Shown here: in pieces, positions 6,112 through 14,116 of the stretch
Position numbering within the stretch: the stretch's first letter is position 1
Layout: every line of letters begins with the position of its first letter
NCBI GenBank assembly: GCA_018896765.1
Contig: JAHILZ010000067.1
Coordinates: 1-36,406 of the forward strand
Length of the DNA stretch: 36,406 nt
Direction of reading: 5' to 3'
Source of the DNA: Patescibacteria group bacterium
GTDB lineage: Bacteria; Patescibacteriota; Minisyncoccia; JAHIHE01
Notes under the pieces: generated by a model
What the model saw: the letters and a program-made list of their open reading frames with translations, nothing else
Database searches by the model: none
Told to the model about the DNA's origin: nothing
Made by a program: the position numbers and the translations under genes

Positions 6112-8277
6112 ATGGCGGATAAAAATTCTTCAAAATCAATAATTTTAAAAATAGCGGAAGCTCAAAGCAAAGATGTGGGCAGAGCGATAGCTAGGATTGA
6201 CCCTGAGTACTTTTTGAAAATTCAGGCAGATACAGGGGATATTATCAAGTTGAAAGTTGAAAGTGAAAAGCATGCCCTCGAGAAGCATCGGGGGTTGAAA
6301 GTGAAAGGACAAGAAACGGTAGCGAAATTAATGCCTACTTATCAGGAAGACAGAGGAAAGGGAATTGCGCAGATAGATGGCATCGCTAGGGATAATTTAG
6401 GAGCTGGCTTGGATGAAAAAATAGAAATTTATAAGACTGTTTGTGAAAATGCAAGAACAGTTATTTTAACCTCTCTAGACTCGGGGGATTCTTTCAAGGA
6501 GGAGGACAGCCAATATTTAGCTGATATTTTAGACGGGACACCGGTAATTAAAGGAAGCAAGATAAGAGCGACATTTTTCGGAACAAAGACCCAAGATTTT
6601 TTGGTAGAGGATGTAGAACCTGATGGGGCAGTTGTTATCAAACCTTCTACATTGATAAAAGTAAAGGGCGCGTCAAAAGAAAAACGGGGCATCGGCATAA
6701 CTTACGAAGATATAGGCGGCCTTTCCAGAGAAATTAAAAAAATTAGAGAAATGATTGAACTTCCGCTGAAATACCCGGAACTTTTCAGCAGGATTGGTAT
6801 TGATCCGCCAAAAGGTGTGCTGTTGTACGGTCCTCCGGGATGCGGAAAAACATTGATTGCGCGGGCTGTGGTCAATGAGACTGACGCTTATTTTACTCAT
6901 ATTTCAGGGCCTGAAATAATGGGAAAGTTTTATGGCGAGTCGGAGGGGAGATTGAGAGAAATATTTGAAGAAGCGCGGGCAAACACTCCAGCTATATTAT
7001 TTATTGATGAAATTGACGCTATCGCGCCCAAAAGAGAAGATATGGGCGGTGAGAAACAAGTGGAAAGAAGAGTGGTTGCTCAGCTTCTGGCTCTAATGGA
7101 TGGTTTGGAATCGCGGGGCCAAATAATTGTGATTGGGGCGACAAATATTCCCAATGTTCTTGATCCAGCCTTGCGAAGACCGGGACGGTTTGACAGGGAA
7201 ATCGCTATTGGCATTCCAGATCGCAACGGCAGAAAAAAAATATTGGAAATTCATACCAGGGGCATGCCGTTGGCGGATGATGTTGATTTGGAAAAATTAG
7301 CCGAGATTACCCACGGATTTGTCGGCGCGGACCTAGAAGCCTTGTCGCGGGAAGCGGCAATGTCGGCTCTGCGGGAAATTATGCCGGAGATTGAATTTGA
7401 AAAGGAATACATTCCGTATGAGAAACTTCGCAAGATTGAGGTTACGCTTGAGCATTTCAGGGAAGCGCTGAAAGAAGTGGAGCCATCGGCGCTGCGCGAA
7501 GTATTCGCGGAAATACCAAATACGAAATGGGAAGATGTGGGAGGACTTGAGAATATAAAGCAAATCCTTAAAGAGGTCATTGAATGGCCTTTGAAATACG
7601 GCGACACATTTAATTATGCCGGACTTACGCCATCCAAAGGCATAATGCTTTATGGGCCTCCTGGCTGCGGCAAAACTCTTTTTGCTAAAGCCGTAGCTAC
7701 TGAACTGGGAGCTAACTTTATTTCTGTCAAAGGGCCGCAGCTTCTATCAAAATATATTGGAGAATCTGAAAAGGGAATCAGGGAAATATTCAAAAAAGCA
7801 AGATTGGCTACCCCTTGTATAATCTTTTTTGACGAGATAGATAGTCTGGCGCCAAAACGCGGCGGCAACGCGGATTCGCAAGTTATTGAAAGAGTGGTAA
7901 GCCAATTTTTGACAGAGCTGGATGGAATTGAAGAATTAAAAGGCGTAGTGGTTTTAGGGGCGACGAATAGGTTAGATATGATTGACCCCGCCTTGCTTAG
8001 AGCGGGAAGGTTTGATTTTTTGCTTGAGATTCCCAAGCCTGACGAGAAAAGCCGATATGCCATATTTAATATTCACAGCCGAAGCAAACCATTGGATCGC
8101 GATGTTGATTTGAAAAGGTTGGCAAAATTGACAGAGGGACTTAATGGTTCAGATATAGAATTGATTTGCAAGAAGGCCGCTATGGCCGCGATTAGAGAAA
8201 ATGTCAATAAAAAATCGGTTAAACAAGATAAAAATTTTAAGATAAGCCGGAAACATTTTAAAGAAGCGATGAAATAA
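6112..8277 (+). CDS. Cdc48/VAT-type double AAA+ ATPase
   Basis: A 721-residue CDC48-family unfoldase. The N-domain begins LKIAEAQSKDVGRAIARIDP, as in archaeal VAT. D1 has Walker A GPPGCGKT (about 240-247) and Walker B ILFIDEID (about 295). D2 has GPPGCGKT (about 514-521) and IIFFDEID (about 570), with arginine-finger segments (RRPGRFDRE, LRAGRFD). Family members extract or unfold proteins as hexamers. The N-domain is interrupted at about residues 46-65 by peptide encoded by the 75-bp palindromic element; relatives have a short turn there. It lies within the gas-vesicle operon, where MoxR-type GvpN is the usual AAA+ protein. Confidence 0.9.
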   Translation: MADKNSSKSIILKIAEAQSKDVGRAIARIDPEYFLKIQADTGDIIKLKVESEKHALEKHRGLKVKGQETVAKLMPTYQEDRGKGIAQIDGIARDNLGAGLDEKIEIYKTVCENARTVILTSLDSGDSFKEEDSQYLADILDGTPVIKGSKIRATFFGTKTQDFLVEDVEPDGAVVIKPSTLIKVKGASKEKRGIGITYEDIGGLSREIKKIREMIELPLKYPELFSRIGIDPPKGVLLYGPPGCGKTLIARAVVNETDAYFTHISGPEIMGKFYGESEGRLREIFEEARANTPAILFIDEIDAIAPKREDMGGEKQVERRVVAQLLALMDGLESRGQIIVIGATNIPNVLDPALRRPGRFDREIAIGIPDRNGRKKILEIHTRGMPLADDVDLEKLAEITHGFVGADLEALSREAAMSALREIMPEIEFEKEYIPYEKLRKIEVTLEHFREALKEVEPSALREVFAEIPNTKWEDVGGLENIKQILKEVIEWPLKYGDTFNYAGLTPSKGIMLYGPPGCGKTLFAKAVATELGANFISVKGPQLLSKYIGESEKGIREIFKKARLATPCIIFFDEIDSLAPKRGGNADSQVIERVVSQFLTELDGIEELKGVVVLGATNRLDMIDPALLRAGRFDFLLEIPKPDEKSRYAIFNIHSRSKPLDRDVDLKRLAKLTEGLNGSDIELICKKAAMAAIRENVNKKSVKQDKNFKISRKHFKEAMK
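6245..6319 (+). repeat. 75-bp in-frame palindromic element, copy 2
   Basis: Copy 2 lies in the N-domain coding part of the Cdc48-like gene. Compared with copy 1 (4776-4850), differences fall in the flanking heptamers (GTTGAAA instead of GTTAAAA) and at the 3' end, while the hairpin core is identical. It adds roughly 20 residues where VAT/Cdc48 proteins have a tight turn, without disturbing the frame. Confidence 0.85.
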
Positions 8278-8303
8278 ATATAGAATATAAAATTTTAAAG
8301 CAA

Positions 8304-9419
8304 ATGTCTATGATTAAAGAAAATATATATGTATATGCCATAATTTCTACTCCGCTTAATTCAGCAAAGCCGGAAGAATTGGCGCGAAGCATGCTCGGAA
8401 TTAATAATCGCGGAATAATACTTATGCCTTGCAAGGATTTTATCGCCGTAGCAAGCAATACTCATCTTATTAATCTTGATCGGCTTGACAAAAAAGAATT
8501 AGCTGAATTTATTTCTATTCACGAGCAAATTAATAATCGGCTGATCAAAGATTGCGATGTTGTTCCAATGAGATTTGGAATGATTGTGGAAAGCAGAGAA
8601 GAAGTTCTCAATGTTTTGGAAAAAGCGTATCTGCAGTTCAAAATATCGCTGGATAAAGTTGCCGGAAAAGATGAATTTATAGTTGAGGCATTCTGGGATG
8701 AAAAAAATATACTTGAGAAAATAGCGCAAGAAAGCGCCGAGATTCAAAAATTGCGGAAGGAAGTGATGTCGCGGGGAAGAATATTAGGGCTGGCATCTAA
8801 AATAAAACTTGGTAAATTAATTTTTGAGGCCTTGGAATCGCGCAGGAAAAAATATAGAGAAAACATCCTAGGTTTTTTAGCAATCTATTTTCCAGATTTT
8901 ACCGCCGGGAAACTTTTTGATTTTGCTAAAGATGAAATTCCCAATGAAATAGGCAAAAAAATGATAATGAACTATTCTTTTCTGGTTGGAAAATCATGCG
9001 AGTCGGAGTTGGCATCGAAATTAGATGAATTGCAAAAAAAGTATAAAGACGAATTGAAGTTCAAATACATCGGACCGATGGCGCCTTATAGTTTTGTTGA
9101 CATAAAGTTGAGCGTAGGCAATTTTGACTTGATTGACGGCGCCAGAAAAATTTTAGGACTTGGAGAAAAAACAACGATTTTGGAAATAAAAGACGCTTAT
9201 TATAAATTAGCCAAGCAATATCATCCGGATAAATATGAACATAAAAAAGATCAAGCCGTATTGGAAGAAGCAACAAAGAAGATGAAAGATATAACAGCGG
9301 CTAACGAAATCCTGAATGCTTATTGTAAGTATCATTTCTCGTCTTTATCTTTGGAAAAAAATCAAAGTTACTCTCTTGGCAAAATCGATGTCGAAAATTC
9401 GATAGTCGTTAAAGAATAA
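8304..9419 (+). CDS. GvpF/L-type gas vesicle protein with C-terminal J-domain
   Basis: Residues 1-267 are a complete GvpF/L protein: NIYVYAIIST start, VVPMRFGMIVESREE (86-100), and KFKYIGPMAPYSFVDIKL near 253-269. Residues about 275-345 are a J-domain: ARKILGLGEKTTILEIKDAY, KLAKQYHPDKYEHK with the HPD triad at 307-309, then a helix ending TAANEILNAY. HPD is the motif that stimulates Hsp70 ATPase activity. The fusion suggests direct recruitment of an Hsp70-type ATPase to nascent gas-vesicle protein; the actin/Hsp70-fold protein two genes upstream is a candidate partner. This is the last gene of the operon and converges on the next gene with only 3 bp between stop codons. Confidence 0.88.
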   Translation: MSMIKENIYVYAIISTPLNSAKPEELARSMLGINNRGIILMPCKDFIAVASNTHLINLDRLDKKELAEFISIHEQINNRLIKDCDVVPMRFGMIVESREEVLNVLEKAYLQFKISLDKVAGKDEFIVEAFWDEKNILEKIAQESAEIQKLRKEVMSRGRILGLASKIKLGKLIFEALESRRKKYRENILGFLAIYFPDFTAGKLFDFAKDEIPNEIGKKMIMNYSFLVGKSCESELASKLDELQKKYKDELKFKYIGPMAPYSFVDIKLSVGNFDLIDGARKILGLGEKTTILEIKDAYYKLAKQYHPDKYEHKKDQAVLEEATKKMKDITAANEILNAYCKYHFSSLSLEKNQSYSLGKIDVENSIVVKE

Positions 9420-9422
9420 AAT

Positions 9423-10529
9423 TCAATAATCATTATCAATAAAACCGCATTTGGGGCATCGATTTTTATGGCAGGCGCCGCAATAATTTTTAGCGCATTT
9501 GGGGCAAGTTTTGAAACACTTGTCGCAGATAATATGCGCTTTGTCGTCGCAGACCCAATGAATATTACCGGGATTAAAACAGGATTCGCAGGGCAAGTTA
9601 TCAAAGTTTTTCAATAGCGGATTATAAGTAAGAGGAAACAATCTGGTCAGTTTTCGCCTTTTTATCGTAAGCCAGAATATCGGCGCCACAGTTTCAATGC
9701 GGATAAATGATATGGGATCAATGCGAATATCTATGTTGTATTTGGTGATTAAATCATCGGTTTTCCATCTAAGCTCTGTTTCTATGGCTTGGATTTTATT
9801 CAAAGAATTAGCTTTTTCTTTTTGTCCAAGCGATTTTTTTTCGATAAATTGCAAGGTTTCCGCGATAAGTGTTCGGTAATATTCATGAATTCGCTTGGTG
9901 TCTCGATTGAGCCGCCGATTGGCGCTTTGTATAAAATCTTCCAGCTCTTCGCGAGCGATGGCTTTTGGCGCGGCGCAAAGAGCGTTAAGAATTTTTTCAT
10001 TATCCATCTTTTTAGTATTTTTAAGCGGTCGTTCAAAAATTTCCGTTAAGTCGTCTAATTGTTCCAATCCAAATCTCGCGGACGATAAATTGAATTCATT
10101 TAATAATATTGACATGACACCCTCCCGTCTTTCGTCGGAAAAAGCGGTGAATTTAAAAAAAGCCAGCAAATACGAGATGGCTTTTTCTTCGTTTTCGCCC
10201 GCGCTGAATACGGCGTTTTGGAAAATAATTTTGTCGGTAATTCTTTTTTTAAGCTTGTCGATATGGATATGGGGCGAAGGAACCTTTATGGCGGAAAACT
10301 TTCCTTTTTCATTAAAAACTTTCGGCAGTTTTTTGAAAAGATCCGAATCAAAAGACATCAGTTCGCCGTTTTTTTCATCCGGAGAAAAAACAATATCGGA
10401 GTATTCATCAGTTTTCAGAGTCTTAGCCAAATCGGCGGGAAACACAGCTTCAAGCGCGCCATTTTTTTCTTCCGCTATGGCGCCGTTATGCCTTAAAAAT
10501 TTTATTGTAAAATTATATAAATCGATCAT
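9423..10529 (-). CDS. Zinc-ribbon protein partnered with SNF2 helicase
   Basis: 368 residues with no recognised enzymatic domain in the N-terminal 290. The C-terminus is a dense set of zinc ribbons: C-x2-C at PCESCF, then CDDKAH, CDKCFKTCPKCAKNYCGACH and CPKCGF, resembling treble-clef or RING-like nucleic-acid-binding modules. Its ATG overlaps the stop of the SNF2 gene by 4 bp (10526-10529), so the two are translated together and probably act together. A middle helical region (about 185-260) is E/K-rich. Likely a targeting subunit for the helicase, by inference. Confidence 0.6.
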   Translation of the reverse strand: MIDLYNFTIKFLRHNGAIAEEKNGALEAVFPADLAKTLKTDEYSDIVFSPDEKNGELMSFDSDLFKKLPKVFNEKGKFSAIKVPSPHIHIDKLKKRITDKIIFQNAVFSAGENEEKAISYLLAFFKFTAFSDERREGVMSILLNEFNLSSARFGLEQLDDLTEIFERPLKNTKKMDNEKILNALCAAPKAIAREELEDFIQSANRRLNRDTKRIHEYYRTLIAETLQFIEKKSLGQKEKANSLNKIQAIETELRWKTDDLITKYNIDIRIDPISFIRIETVAPIFWLTIKRRKLTRLFPLTYNPLLKNFDNLPCESCFNPGNIHWVCDDKAHIICDKCFKTCPKCAKNYCGACHKNRCPKCGFIDNDY

Positions 10530-12301
10530 ACTTCGTAATCCTCGCCAAACACTTCTTTGTCCAGCGCGGCGGATTTAAGATATTCTGACTTAGCTTTTAC
10601 CAATTTGCTCCCAAAATCTTCAAAGTTTTTGTTTATGGTTTTTTGATCGCTGCTTTTTAGCCAGATGTCCAAAATAATATTTTCAAATTCTTTGTCTTCC
10701 CCTAAATAGCCGAGTATCGGCTCCACTTCGCCGATAACCATTTCAAACATATTGATTTTATTTTCCAGAATATTTATCATATAGTCTTCCAGAGTGTTTT
10801 TAACCGACAGATTGAAAATAAACACATCTCTGGTTTGCCCGATGCGGTGGATTCGGCCGATGCGCTGTTCTATCCGCATCGGATTCCATGGGAGATCAAA
10901 ATTAATCAGGGTATTGGCAAATTGAAGATTTCGCCCTTCCCCTCCCAGTTCGGTGGATATTAAAACGGGGATATTTTCTCGGAAATTATTTATCGCCGCG
11001 TCTTTTTCTTCGGCGGTCATATTTCCTCGGAACTCTGCGAAAGGAATGCCATGTTTGGATAAAAGAGAGATGCAATAATCCATGCTTTTCAGATATTGAG
11101 TAAAAATAACTTTTTTCTCTTGAGGATTTTTTTGCAGAAGTTCAATTAAGGATTTTCCTTTGCCGATATCTTTGGTTTTATCAATAAGTTCCAGAATATG
11201 ATTTGCCGTATCGCCAATAAGCGGTTTTAATTTTATCAGAGTGTCTTTGAGAGCAAAAGGACTGGAGCCGGCTTCTCTTATAAGCAAGCGGATGGTGTTG
11301 GCGGGCAATGATGGAGAAAGATCGCGGGAAACCGTTGATATATAATCGTAAATTTGTTTTTCCGCGTCCGTGGGTTCTACTCTTATTGTGGAAGCGAATC
11401 TTTTTGGGAGCTTAAGGTCAATCACGCTTCTAGTGTTTCGGATCATAATATCGCGGAGCAGAGATTTCAACTTTTCTTTTTTATCAAGAGACGACTCATT
11501 TTTTTTGCGCATGTATTCTTGGCGGAACAGTTTTTCTGTTTTGAATTGACCGGGTTTAAGCAGAGTGATGAGATTAAAAAGTTCAATCAGATTATTTTGC
11601 AGCGGAGTGGCGGTTAGGATAAATATAAATCGTTTTTTAATTTCATTGACCAGCTTCCATGCCGCGGTTTTTCTGTTTTTTAAGTGGTGGCCTTCGTCAA
11701 CTACCACCAAATCATAAAACTTGGCAACGATTTTTTTAAAATTTCTGCCGCTTTTAGCCGTATTGATAGAAGCGATAATAAATTTATTATTCCAAAATTT
11801 ATCCGGATCGGCTTGGAAAATATCATCGTCCGTAGTGATGAATTTTAAGCCGAATTTTTGATGCATTTCTTCTTTCCATTGGGAAACAAGAGGGGAAGGC
11901 GCGAGAATAAGAATATTTTTAACCATTTTTCTTAAAAGATATTCTTTTATCAGCATGCCGGCTTCAATGGTTTTTCCCAGTCCCACCTCGTCGGCCAAAA
12001 GCACTCGTCCATGAAAATATTTAAGCGTTTTTTTCACGGTTTCTATTTGATACCAATATTTTTCAATATTTTTTAATTCTTTGAGGCACAGAAGTTCGTT
12101 GTATCCGCCTTGGACGCCGAGGCGGCGGTATTCCACCAGCAATCGGCAATCCGCCAGATCGGATTTATTTTCAAACATTTCGGAAATTAGTTTCTGATCA
12201 GACAAAGTAAATTTGACGGGAACTTTATAGGAAGGAATGGTTATTTCTGTTTGGACGGCAAGTGTCGCCGAGGTGTTTTTGTTTTCAGGAATTTTTTTCA
12301 T
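10526..12301 (-). CDS. SNF2-family (RapA/HepA-like) helicase
   Basis: 591 residues with all SNF2 motifs. Motif I is LLADEVGLGKTIEAGM (Walker GLGKT at 107-111), II is VVDEGHHLKN (DEGH 202-205), III is LTATPLQNN (about 229-237), V is VLISTELGGEGRNLQFAN, and VI is QRIGRIHRIGQ. This is a double-stranded-DNA translocase core without the RapA N-terminal Tudor-like domains. Relatives serve in transcription recycling, DNA repair or phage defence (for example DISARM DrmD). Nothing else typical of DISARM is present, so the specific role is unknown. It is upstream of and overlaps the zinc-ribbon gene. Confidence 0.9.
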   Translation of the reverse strand: MKKIPENKNTSATLAVQTEITIPSYKVPVKFTLSDQKLISEMFENKSDLADCRLLVEYRRLGVQGGYNELLCLKELKNIEKYWYQIETVKKTLKYFHGRVLLADEVGLGKTIEAGMLIKEYLLRKMVKNILILAPSPLVSQWKEEMHQKFGLKFITTDDDIFQADPDKFWNNKFIIASINTAKSGRNFKKIVAKFYDLVVVDEGHHLKNRKTAAWKLVNEIKKRFIFILTATPLQNNLIELFNLITLLKPGQFKTEKLFRQEYMRKKNESSLDKKEKLKSLLRDIMIRNTRSVIDLKLPKRFASTIRVEPTDAEKQIYDYISTVSRDLSPSLPANTIRLLIREAGSSPFALKDTLIKLKPLIGDTANHILELIDKTKDIGKGKSLIELLQKNPQEKKVIFTQYLKSMDYCISLLSKHGIPFAEFRGNMTAEEKDAAINNFRENIPVLISTELGGEGRNLQFANTLINFDLPWNPMRIEQRIGRIHRIGQTRDVFIFNLSVKNTLEDYMINILENKINMFEMVIGEVEPILGYLGEDKEFENIILDIWLKSSDQKTINKNFEDFGSKLVKAKSEYLKSAALDKEVFGEDYEV

Positions 12302-12345
12302 AAAAAATGTTTATCGTTAAGTAATTTCAATGTTTGTTTTTATGG

Positions 12346-12424
12346 CAAAGCTCGCCAATTATTTTTGCTTGCAGGGGGGGCATCCCCTCGCTCCTCGCGC
12401 AATCAAAAATTAATTGGCTCGCTT
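12346..12424 (-). repeat. Long imperfect hairpin between tyrS and the SNF2 gene
   Basis: In the 142-bp spacer, GCCAATTATTTTTGCTTGC (12354-12372) pairs with GCAATCAAAAATTAATTGGC (12399-12418) with one gap. The G/C-rich centre contains a run of seven G and CCCCTCGCTCCTCGC. It may end tyrS transcription or be a REP-like dispersed palindrome. No separate gene is seen in the spacer. Confidence 0.55.
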
Positions 12425-12443
12425 TTTGACGGTGCCTGTAGAA

Positions 12444-13649
12444 TTAGATTATAATCTTCGCAAATCTTCTTTTTCCGGCTCGGAGCGCCATTCCATTTTT
12501 AATTTCAATCGCGGTTTTCCAATCGGTGATTATTTTGCCGTCAATTTCCACGGCTTTGCTTTCCACCAATCTTTTAGCCTCGTTTTTTGAGGGCGCAAGT
12601 TTTAGCTCTACGAGCAATTCCGCCACTTTCCACCTTCCACTTTCCACTTTCTTTTCTTCTATTTCACTCGGAATTCCTTTATCGCGGAAAATTGTATTGA
12701 ATTCTTTTTCCGCTTTAGCCGCTTCATTTGCCGAATGATACATTGTGACGATTTCTTTAGCCAAGCGCGCTTTGGCGTCGCGGGGATTAAGTTTTGGATT
12801 TTTCAGATTTTCTTTTATTTTTTCCAATTCTTTTTCAGAAGCATCGGTTAAAAGCGTGAAATAATTGAGTATCAGCGAGTCAGGGATAGACATAATTTTT
12901 CCAAACATAGAATTCGCGTTTTCATTAACGCCGATATAGTTATCCAAGCTTTTGCTCATTTTTTGCGCGCCATCAAGTCCTATCAAAAGAGGAACGGTTA
13001 AAACATTTTGCGGCGGCATATTCATTTTTTTCTGCAATTCTCTTCCTGCCAGCATATTGAATTTTTGGTCTGTGCCGCCAATCTCGGCATCCGCTTTTAT
13101 TTCTACGGAATCATATGCTTGCATAATCGGATACATTATTTCACTGATGGCTATATCAACGCCGCTTTTTAGCCGTTTTGAGAATTCGTCCCTTTCCAAA
13201 ATTCTTGCCGCGGTGAATTTAGAAAGCAGTTTTAAAATATCTTCCCAGCCCATGGCGGAAAACCAAGCGCTATTGTATCGTACTTCTGTTTTTTTTAAAT
13301 CCAGAATTTTACCGGCTTGGTTAAAGTAAGTTTTGGCGTTTTTTAAAACTTCTTCTTTCGATAATGCCGGCCTAGTTTTGGATTTTCCGGAAGGATCGCC
13401 GATCATGCCTGTAAAATCTCCGATAATCAATATAATATGGTGGCCTAAATTTTGAAACTCTTTTAGTTTTTTTAAAACAACCGAATGCCCCAGATGAAGA
13501 TCGGGGCGGGAAGGATCAATACCCAATTTAATTATTAATGATTTCCCGCTTTTGAGCTTTTCTTCCAATTCTTTTTTAACAATAACTTCTTCAACTCCGC
13601 GAGTAAGGAGTTCTTTGATTTTGTTTTCGTCGGTTTTAATTTTTGGCAT
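12444..13649 (-). CDS. tyrS: Tyrosyl-tRNA synthetase
   Basis: A class I aminoacyl-tRNA synthetase charging tRNA-Tyr. Visible motifs are HLGHS (HIGH-type, 52-56) after KLGIDPSRPDLHLG, the tyrosine-pocket YPIMQAYDS and GGTDQKFN, and KMSKS at 230-234. The C-terminal S4-like domain has KNEAKRLVESKAVEIDGKII. 401 residues is the normal length. Residues about 333-342 (KKVESGRWKV) are encoded by four 7-bp repeats at 12623-12651 and look like a tolerated in-frame expansion in the linker before the S4 domain. Start is ATG, preceded by A/T-rich repeats. Confidence 0.96.
   Translation of the reverse strand: MPKIKTDENKIKELLTRGVEEVIVKKELEEKLKSGKSLIIKLGIDPSRPDLHLGHSVVLKKLKEFQNLGHHIILIIGDFTGMIGDPSGKSKTRPALSKEEVLKNAKTYFNQAGKILDLKKTEVRYNSAWFSAMGWEDILKLLSKFTAARILERDEFSKRLKSGVDIAISEIMYPIMQAYDSVEIKADAEIGGTDQKFNMLAGRELQKKMNMPPQNVLTVPLLIGLDGAQKMSKSLDNYIGVNENANSMFGKIMSIPDSLILNYFTLLTDASEKELEKIKENLKNPKLNPRDAKARLAKEIVTMYHSANEAAKAEKEFNTIFRDKGIPSEIEEKKVESGRWKVAELLVELKLAPSKNEAKRLVESKAVEIDGKIITDWKTAIEIKNGMALRAGKRRFAKIII
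12623..12651 (-). repeat. Heptamer repeat inside tyrS
   Basis: Four consecutive 7-bp units read on the minus strand as GTGGAAA / GTGGAAG variants. They are translated in frame as part of KVESGRWKV. The unit resembles the GTTRAAA heptamers flanking the 75-bp elements at 4776 and 6245. Confidence 0.7.
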
Positions 13650-13654
13650 AAATT

Positions 13655-13881
13655 CATTTTAACATTTAAGCATATAAGCATTTAAACACAATCATATTAG
13701 CATTCTAGCATTTAAACATATTAACAAACCGCTAAGAATCTCAAATCTCAATAATATTTCTCCTGCAATTTAAGCCGTTTTGGAATACCGGAAATGAAAT
13801 ATTAATAGGACGAAAATTAAGTCTGTTAAAATGTTAGAATGTTAGGATGTTAGGATGTTTGTATGTTAATATGCTAATATG
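13655..13881. repeat. Inverted array of degenerate octamers upstream of tyrS
   Basis: The non-coding stretch 13650-14000 holds two arrays of degenerate 8-9-mers: CATTTAA/CATATAAG-like units at about 13655-13724 and the complementary ATGTTAGG/ATGTTAAT-like units at about 13824-13881. They form a large inverted repeat with about 100 bp between. The same unit family appears at 31136-31195 and, as perfect copies, at 33828-33891. No gene is seen in the spacer. Confidence 0.6.
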
Positions 13882-13941
13882 ACTTTAATTTACCATAATT
13901 AATCCTTTTAATCAAGAAAAAACATATCTAATCTAAGCGTC

Positions 13942-13970
13942 TTGATTTAACCCCGTTTTTGTTATATTAT
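13942..13970 (+). promoter_or_regulatory. Putative sigma-70 promoter, probably the original PBP promoter
   Basis: TTGATT at 13942-13947, 17 bp, then TATTAT at 13965-13970, followed about 30 bp later by the 26-bp sequence that begins the PBP gene. It fits the ancestral PBP promoter, now separated from the gene by the DUF4143 ATPase segment. Confidence 0.45.
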
Positions 13971-13996
13971 TATAATTGTTTACTTGTCAATTGTGT

Positions 13997-14022
13997 TTTT
14001 ATGGCAATACGAAAAAGATATC
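13997..14022 (+). repeat. 26-bp direct repeat, left copy (duplicated PBP start)
   Basis: TTTTATGGCAATACGAAAAA plus GATATC is identical to 15370-15395, the true start of the PBP gene. From ATG 14001 only 28 codons are open (MAIRKRYHLANGS...). The two copies bound a 1.37-kb segment carrying the ATPase. Confidence 0.85.
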
Positions 14023-14042
14023 ATTTGGCCAATGGAAGTGTC

Positions 14043-14070
14043 TTGACACAGCTTTTAGTTGTGGTATTAT
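14043..14070 (+). promoter_or_regulatory. Promoter of the DUF4143 ATPase gene
   Basis: TTGACA at 14043-14048, 16 bp, TATTAT at 14065-14070. The -35 overlaps a small palindrome GTGTC-TT-GACAC (14039-14050) that could be an operator. The promoter lies inside the segment bounded by the 26-bp repeats, so the segment carries its own expression signal. Confidence 0.6.
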
Positions 14071-14116
14071 TATTTCATAATGCATAAAAGTAGAAACTAT
14101 TGTGTAACATAACTTT

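Noticed and set aside
9423..12301. SNF2 helicase considered as part of DISARM
   Set aside because: DISARM needs DrmA/DrmB and a methyltransferase; only a zinc-ribbon partner is present, and the methyltransferase at 28298 is a distant type II R-M enzyme.
10218..12454. Several + strand frames inside the SNF2/zinc-ribbon genes
   Set aside because: They are antisense to clear protein families and rich in Phe/Ser, as expected for shadows of Lys/Glu-rich genes.
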